Source: DATGFB01 sp032160545 (GTDB lineage: Bacteria; Actinomycetota; Actinomycetes; Mycobacteriales; Jatrophihabitantaceae). From it: a DNA stretch of 19,076 bases. The notes below the pieces were generated by a model. That model was not told where the DNA came from. It ran no database searches and saw nothing but the letters and a program-made list of their open reading frames with translations. Where the stretch lies: NCBI GenBank assembly GCA_032160545.1, contig JAVHVN010000095.1:1-19076 (forward strand). Direction: 5' to 3'. The position numbers and the translations under genes are program-made. This document shows, one piece after another, positions 16,108 through 19,076 of the stretch. The stretch's first letter is position 1. Each line of letters starts with the position of its first letter.

Positions 16108-17401
16108 CTGCCTCCGGAGCGGGTTCGGGCGGCGGGGTGATCCGGACGCGCGCGGCCCGACGCCCGTCGACCTCGGTGACCTCGATACGGTAGCCGCGGA
16201 ACTCGACGGTGTCCCCCACCTGCGGCAGCCGGCCGAGTTCGGCCATCACATAGCCCGCGACCGTCGAGTACGGGCCCTCCGGCAGGTCGACGCCGGCGAT
16301 CTCGGACACCTCGTCCAGGTTGATCTTGCCGTCGACCTCGACCGCGCCGCCGCCGAGGCGGCGGGTGTCGGTGACCGCCGCGTCGTACTCGTCCCGGATG
16401 TCTCCGACGACCTCCTCGATCAGGTCCTCGAGGGTGACGATCCCGTCGGTGCCGCCGTACTCGTCGGCGACGATGGCCATGTGGTGCCCCTCGCGGCGCA
16501 TCTCGGACAGCGCGGCGAGCACCCGCTTGGAACCCGGCATGACCTTCACCTCGCGGGCCAGGTCGGCCACCGCCCGGCCGCGGTTGGCGGGGTCGCCCAG
16601 AATCAGGTCGCGGATGTGCACGAAGCCGATGACGTCGTCCTGGCTGCGCCCGACGACCGGGTACCGCGAATGCGGCGACTCGGCCGCGACCTTCGCGGCG
16701 CGGCTGACGGTGGTCGAGGCGTCGAGGAAGGTGACGTCCGTGCGGGGCACCATCACCTCGCCGATCGCCCGTTCACCGGCCGCGAAGACGTCGTCGATGA
16801 GCCGGCGTTCGTCCGAGGAGAGCGATTCGTGCGCGGCGACGAGGCCGCGCAGCTCGTCGTCGCTGATCGGCTCGCGCGCGGCGCCGGGGTCGCCGCCGAG
16901 CATGCGGACCACGCCGTCGGTGGCCTTGGACAGCAGCCAGATGACCGGTCGGAAGAAGCCCGCGAGCCGGTTGAGCGGCGAGGCGAACAGTGTGGCGGCC
17001 GATTCCGCCCGCTGCAGGCCCAGCCGCTTCGGGGCGAGCTCGCCGATGACCAGGGTGACGAACGAGATGATCAGCGTGACGCCGATGATCCCCATCGCAC
17101 CGGCCAGGCCGTCGCTCAAGCCGTGCCTGATCAGCGCTCGCTTCGCGTCCTCGGACAGCGTCACGGCACCGAACGCGCTGGAGAGCAGCGCCGTCGAGGT
17201 CACGCCGATCTGGACCGCCGCGAGGAAGCGGTTCGGGTCGGACGTCAGCTTGCCGACTGCGGCGCCGCGACGGCCGCGCTCGGCCAACGCACGGACCTGG
17301 CCTTCGCGCAGTGAGATGAGCGCGATCTCGGCGGCGACGAACACGCCCTCGATGACGATGAGCAACAGGACGATGCCTATGTTGACGAACGTCGAGCTCA
17401 T
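16073..17401 (-). CDS. CNNM/CorC-type membrane protein with CBS domains
   Basis: This membrane protein has 442 residues and the three-part layout of the hemolysin C/CorC/CNNM family. An N-terminal DUF21 region (about 1-170) holds transmembrane helices such as VNIGIVLLLIVIEGVFVAAEIALIS-type segments and the conserved VTLVIGELAPKRLGL stretch. A CBS-domain pair follows (about 205-340), including EVMVPRTDV and MAIVADEYGGTDGIVTLEDL. A C-terminal CorC_HlyC domain (about 350-430) contains GPYSTVAGYVMAELGRLPQ. Relatives are linked to magnesium or other cation efflux; a true hemolysin role is unlikely. The ATG at 17401 has only a weak ribosome site. It lies 36 bases after the hydrolase gene and overlaps trpS. 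Confidence 0.93.
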   Translation of the reverse strand: MSSTFVNIGIVLLLIVIEGVFVAAEIALISLREGQVRALAERGRRGAAVGKLTSDPNRFLAAVQIGVTSTALLSSAFGAVTLSEDAKRALIRHGLSDGLAGAMGIIGVTLIISFVTLVIGELAPKRLGLQRAESAATLFASPLNRLAGFFRPVIWLLSKATDGVVRMLGGDPGAAREPISDDELRGLVAAHESLSSDERRLIDDVFAAGERAIGEVMVPRTDVTFLDASTTVSRAAKVAAESPHSRYPVVGRSQDDVIGFVHIRDLILGDPANRGRAVADLAREVKVMPGSKRVLAALSEMRREGHHMAIVADEYGGTDGIVTLEDLIEEVVGDIRDEYDAAVTDTRRLGGGAVEVDGKINLDEVSEIAGVDLPEGPYSTVAGYVMAELGRLPQVGDTVEFRGYRIEVTEVDGRRAARVRITPPPEPAPEADARIGTHGSES

Positions 17402-17437
17402 CGCCCGAGTGTAGGGAAGCGAGGGGTCCCGTGACTC

Positions 17438-18292
17438 CTACGCGGTCGCGGTGGCCGCCTTGCGACGAGGTCGGCCCCGGCGGGCGACAGGCGCGAGCTG
17501 CGAAACGGTCGCGGTGGGCTCGCTGCCGCGCAGCAGGATCTCGGCGACCAGCTCGGGGTCGTCGAACATGGGGACGTGCCCCACGCCGGGCATCCGGACG
17601 TGCTCGGCCTGCGGCAACCACTGCCGAGCCACCTCGGCCTGCCACCTCGGCAGCACGAGGTCGCGTGCCGCCCAGGCGATGGTCACGGGGACGTCCGCGG
17701 GGATGACCTCGGTGAACGGCGAGGCCGCGGCGAGCAGGGCGCCGAGGGCGGGACGCGCGTACCGGAAGGCCCGGAAGTCGCCCATCGCGTGGTCGGGGGG
17801 CACCCGGTTGGGGTGTGCCATCAGCAGGCCGTACATGACGTTGCGGCCCGCGCGGGTGCGTCCCAGCTGCTCGCCGCGACGCCCCAGCGACCGGCTCAGC
17901 TGGGCCGCGCTCGTGAACAGGCGACGGGTGTACGCGAACTCGGCCTCCGTGCGCCAGAATCCGGCGGGCGACAGCGCGGTGACGGTACGGGCGTCTCCGG
18001 CGGCACCGGCCTCGAGGGCGACGCGACCGCCCAGCGAGTTGCCCGCGACGTGCGGCCGGTCGAGGCCCTGCTCGTCGAGGAACGCGCGGAAGTCGCGGCG
18101 CAGCGCCTCGGCCACCGGCAGGCCGTCGGTGTGGAACGGGTCCGACTGCCCGTGCCCGGGCAGGTCGACGAGGACGACTTCGCGGTGGTCGATCAGGCGG
18201 TCGAGGACGGGATACCACGCCTGGCGCCGGTGGGTGACGCCGTGGACGAGCACCAGCGGCTCACCCGCTCCGTGCCGCTCGAACGCCAGCAT
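17438..18292 (-). CDS. Alpha/beta-fold hydrolase with basic C-terminal tail
   Basis: This is a cytoplasmic alpha/beta hydrolase of unknown substrate. From ATG 18292 the protein is 284 residues. Visible are the oxyanion HGV (17-19), the nucleophile elbow GNSLGG with S86, the acid D211 in AARDLVLP and the base H239 in GVGHVPM, so the triad is complete. The tail ARRGRPRRKAA (about 270-280) has an AT-hook-like GRP core, which is odd for this family. The start at 18292 has a strong ribosome site GGAGG (18299-18303), 6 bases upstream. A longer frame from ATG 18355 adds 21 weakly conserved-looking residues and has no ribosome site. The gene heads a probable minus-strand operon with the CBS-domain protein and trpS. 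Confidence 0.88.
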   Translation of the reverse strand: MLAFERHGAGEPLVLVHGVTHRRQAWYPVLDRLIDHREVVLVDLPGHGQSDPFHTDGLPVAEALRRDFRAFLDEQGLDRPHVAGNSLGGRVALEAGAAGDARTVTALSPAGFWRTEAEFAYTRRLFTSAAQLSRSLGRRGEQLGRTRAGRNVMYGLLMAHPNRVPPDHAMGDFRAFRYARPALGALLAAASPFTEVIPADVPVTIAWAARDLVLPRWQAEVARQWLPQAEHVRMPGVGHVPMFDDPELVAEILLRGSEPTATVSQLAPVARRGRPRRKAATATA

Positions 18293-18298
18293 CGCGCG

Positions 18299-18303
18299 CC
18301 TCC
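18299..18303 (-). promoter_or_regulatory. Ribosome binding site deciding the hydrolase start
   Basis: Read on the minus strand this is GGAGG, 6 bases before the ATG at 18292. It supports the shorter hydrolase start over the ATG at 18355. Confidence 0.7.
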
Positions 18304-18398
18304 AGTCGGTCGCGACGGACGGGGGCGCGTCATCGCGAGTGGCACCAGTCGTCATCGACCGGATACCCGCACGCTACCTAGCCGTAACTTGACGTAGG

Positions 18399-18416
18399 GA
18401 GTGGCCCGGGCCACTC
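18399..18416. promoter_or_regulatory. 18-bp perfect palindrome upstream of the hydrolase gene
   Basis: GAGTGGCCCGGGCCACTC is a perfect palindrome without a spacer. It lies 44-61 bases upstream of the longer hydrolase start and about 107 bases upstream of the preferred start, where a promoter is expected. The continuous symmetry fits a dimeric regulator operator better than a terminator, which would need a loop. The regulator is unknown. Confidence 0.45.
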
Positions 18417-18450
18417 GACGCGCGTGTCGCGGAAATTCATCCCCGGCTCA

Positions 18451-18481
18451 GGCGAAAACCGGGCGAATCGTCGCCCGGTTT
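18451..18481 (-). terminator. Intrinsic terminator of icd
   Basis: Read on the minus strand, an 11-bp perfect stem (AAACCGGGCGA and TCGCCCGGTTT, 18456-18466 with 18471-18481) has a 4-base loop and is followed by TTTTCGCC. It begins 15 bases after the icd stop codon. Stem length, loop size and the U run fit rho-independent termination. Confidence 0.85.
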
Positions 18482-18495
18482 CCCGTGGGCTCGGC

Positions 18496-19076
18496 TCAGG
18501 CCATCGCCTTCGTGAGGTTGGCGTCGATCGCGTCGAGGAAGTCCTCGGTGGTCAGCCACGGCGCGTCGGGGCCGATGAGCAGCGCGAGGTCCTTGGTCAT
18601 CTGACCACCCTCGACGGTCTCGACGCAGACCCGCTCGAGGGTGTGCGCGAACTCGGTCACCTCGGGGGTGCCGTCCATCTTGCCGCGCGCCGCGAGGCCT
18701 TGGGTCCAGGCGAAGATCGACGCGATCGGGTTCGTCGAGGTCGGCTTGCCCTGCTGGTGCTGGCGGTAGTGCCGGGTGACCGTGCCGTGCGCCGCCTCGG
18801 CCTCGACGGTCTTGCCGTCGGGAGTCATCAGCACCGACGTCATGAGCCCGAGTGAACCGAAGCCCTGCGCGACGGTGTCGGACTGCACGTCGCCGTCGTA
18901 GTTCTTGCACGCCCACCCGGAGCCGCCCTCCCACTTCAGTGCCGCAGCCACCATGTCGTCGATGAGCCGGTGCTCGTAGGTGATGCCGGCCGCCTCGAAG
19001 TCGGCCTTGAACTCGGACTCGAAGATCTCGGCGAAGATGTCCTTGAACCGGCCGTCGTAGGCCTTGAGGATCGTGT
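18496..19076 (-). CDS. icd: NADP-dependent isocitrate dehydrogenase, 3' part only
   Basis: This TCA-cycle enzyme oxidises isocitrate to 2-oxoglutarate with CO2 release. The 193 visible codons are the C-terminal half of a protein of about 405 residues; the 5' part lies beyond the right edge. Recognisable stretches are LKAYDGRFKDIFAEIFESEF, YEHRLIDDMVAAALK, NYDGDVQSDTVAQGFGSLGL, the HGTVTRHYR segment and STNPIASIFAWTQGL, typical of the homodimeric IDH class shared with eukaryotes. Partial frames in the record start at internal ATGs, but the reading frame continues unbroken to the window edge. The gene ends at a strong terminator. With sdhCDAB this is the second TCA-cycle locus in the window. 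Confidence 0.96.
   Translation of the reverse strand, partial: TILKAYDGRFKDIFAEIFESEFKADFEAAGITYEHRLIDDMVAAALKWEGGSGWACKNYDGDVQSDTVAQGFGSLGLMTSVLMTPDGKTVEAEAAHGTVTRHYRQHQQGKPTSTNPIASIFAWTQGLAARGKMDGTPEVTEFAHTLERVCVETVEGGQMTKDLALLIGPDAPWLTTEDFLDAIDANLTKAMA

Noticed and set aside
16073..17401. Hemolysin function for the CBS-domain protein
   Set aside because: The hemolysin name is historical; the DUF21-CBS-CorC layout points to a CNNM/CorC cation-transport-related protein.

Overview
The window comes from a high-GC Gram-positive bacterium, almost certainly an actinomycete. The supporting signs are strong G/C bias at third codon positions, GTG and TTG starts, very tight ATGA/GTGA gene overlaps, actinobacterial forms of succinate dehydrogenase and tryptophanyl-tRNA synthetase, and an SCO4848-type small membrane protein beside a D-Ala-D-Ala carboxypeptidase. 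From memory, the order trpS - carboxypeptidase - SCO4848-like - sdh - BMP transporter - cdd - deoA resembles the Streptomyces chromosome core. I could not run any database search.

Region 1 (1-7286, minus strand) is a nucleoside uptake and salvage operon. It reads, in transcription order, BMP-family lipoprotein, ABC ATPase, two permeases, a cytochrome P450, cytidine deaminase (cdd) and thymidine phosphorylase (deoA, cut by the window edge). Most neighbours overlap by 4-8 bases, so they look translationally coupled. The P450 is the surprising member. The ATPase has no usable ATG/GTG/TTG start for a complete protein and may begin at ATA. An 11-bp hairpin separates the binding-protein gene from the ATPase.

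Region 2 (7287-11071) is a divergent intergenic region of 413 bases followed by the plus-strand sdhCDAB operon, which encodes succinate dehydrogenase (TCA cycle and respiratory complex II). Its leader has a 9-bp direct repeat and a 16-bp palindrome just upstream of sdhC.

Region 3 (11072-12897) holds one secreted S53-like peptidase with a C-terminal beta-trefoil-like domain. Its codon use looks looser than its neighbours', and its expected catalytic Glu/Asp residues are replaced. It looks like an accessory insertion.

Region 4 (12898-18498) is housekeeping sequence. It contains the SCO4848-like membrane protein (minus), a DacA-type carboxypeptidase (plus), then a minus-strand run of alpha/beta hydrolase, CNNM/CBS membrane protein, trpS and a 2'-5' RNA ligase-like protein. 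Region 5 (18451-19076) is the 3' end of an NADP-type isocitrate dehydrogenase (icd) with a clear intrinsic terminator.

No tRNA, rRNA, CRISPR array, insertion sequence or transposase was seen. Nothing in the window is clearly a new defence or mobile system. The best leads are the P450 inside the nucleoside operon, the non-canonical start of the ATPase, the catalytic-site rearrangement in the peptidase, and several perfect palindromes in intergenic DNA.
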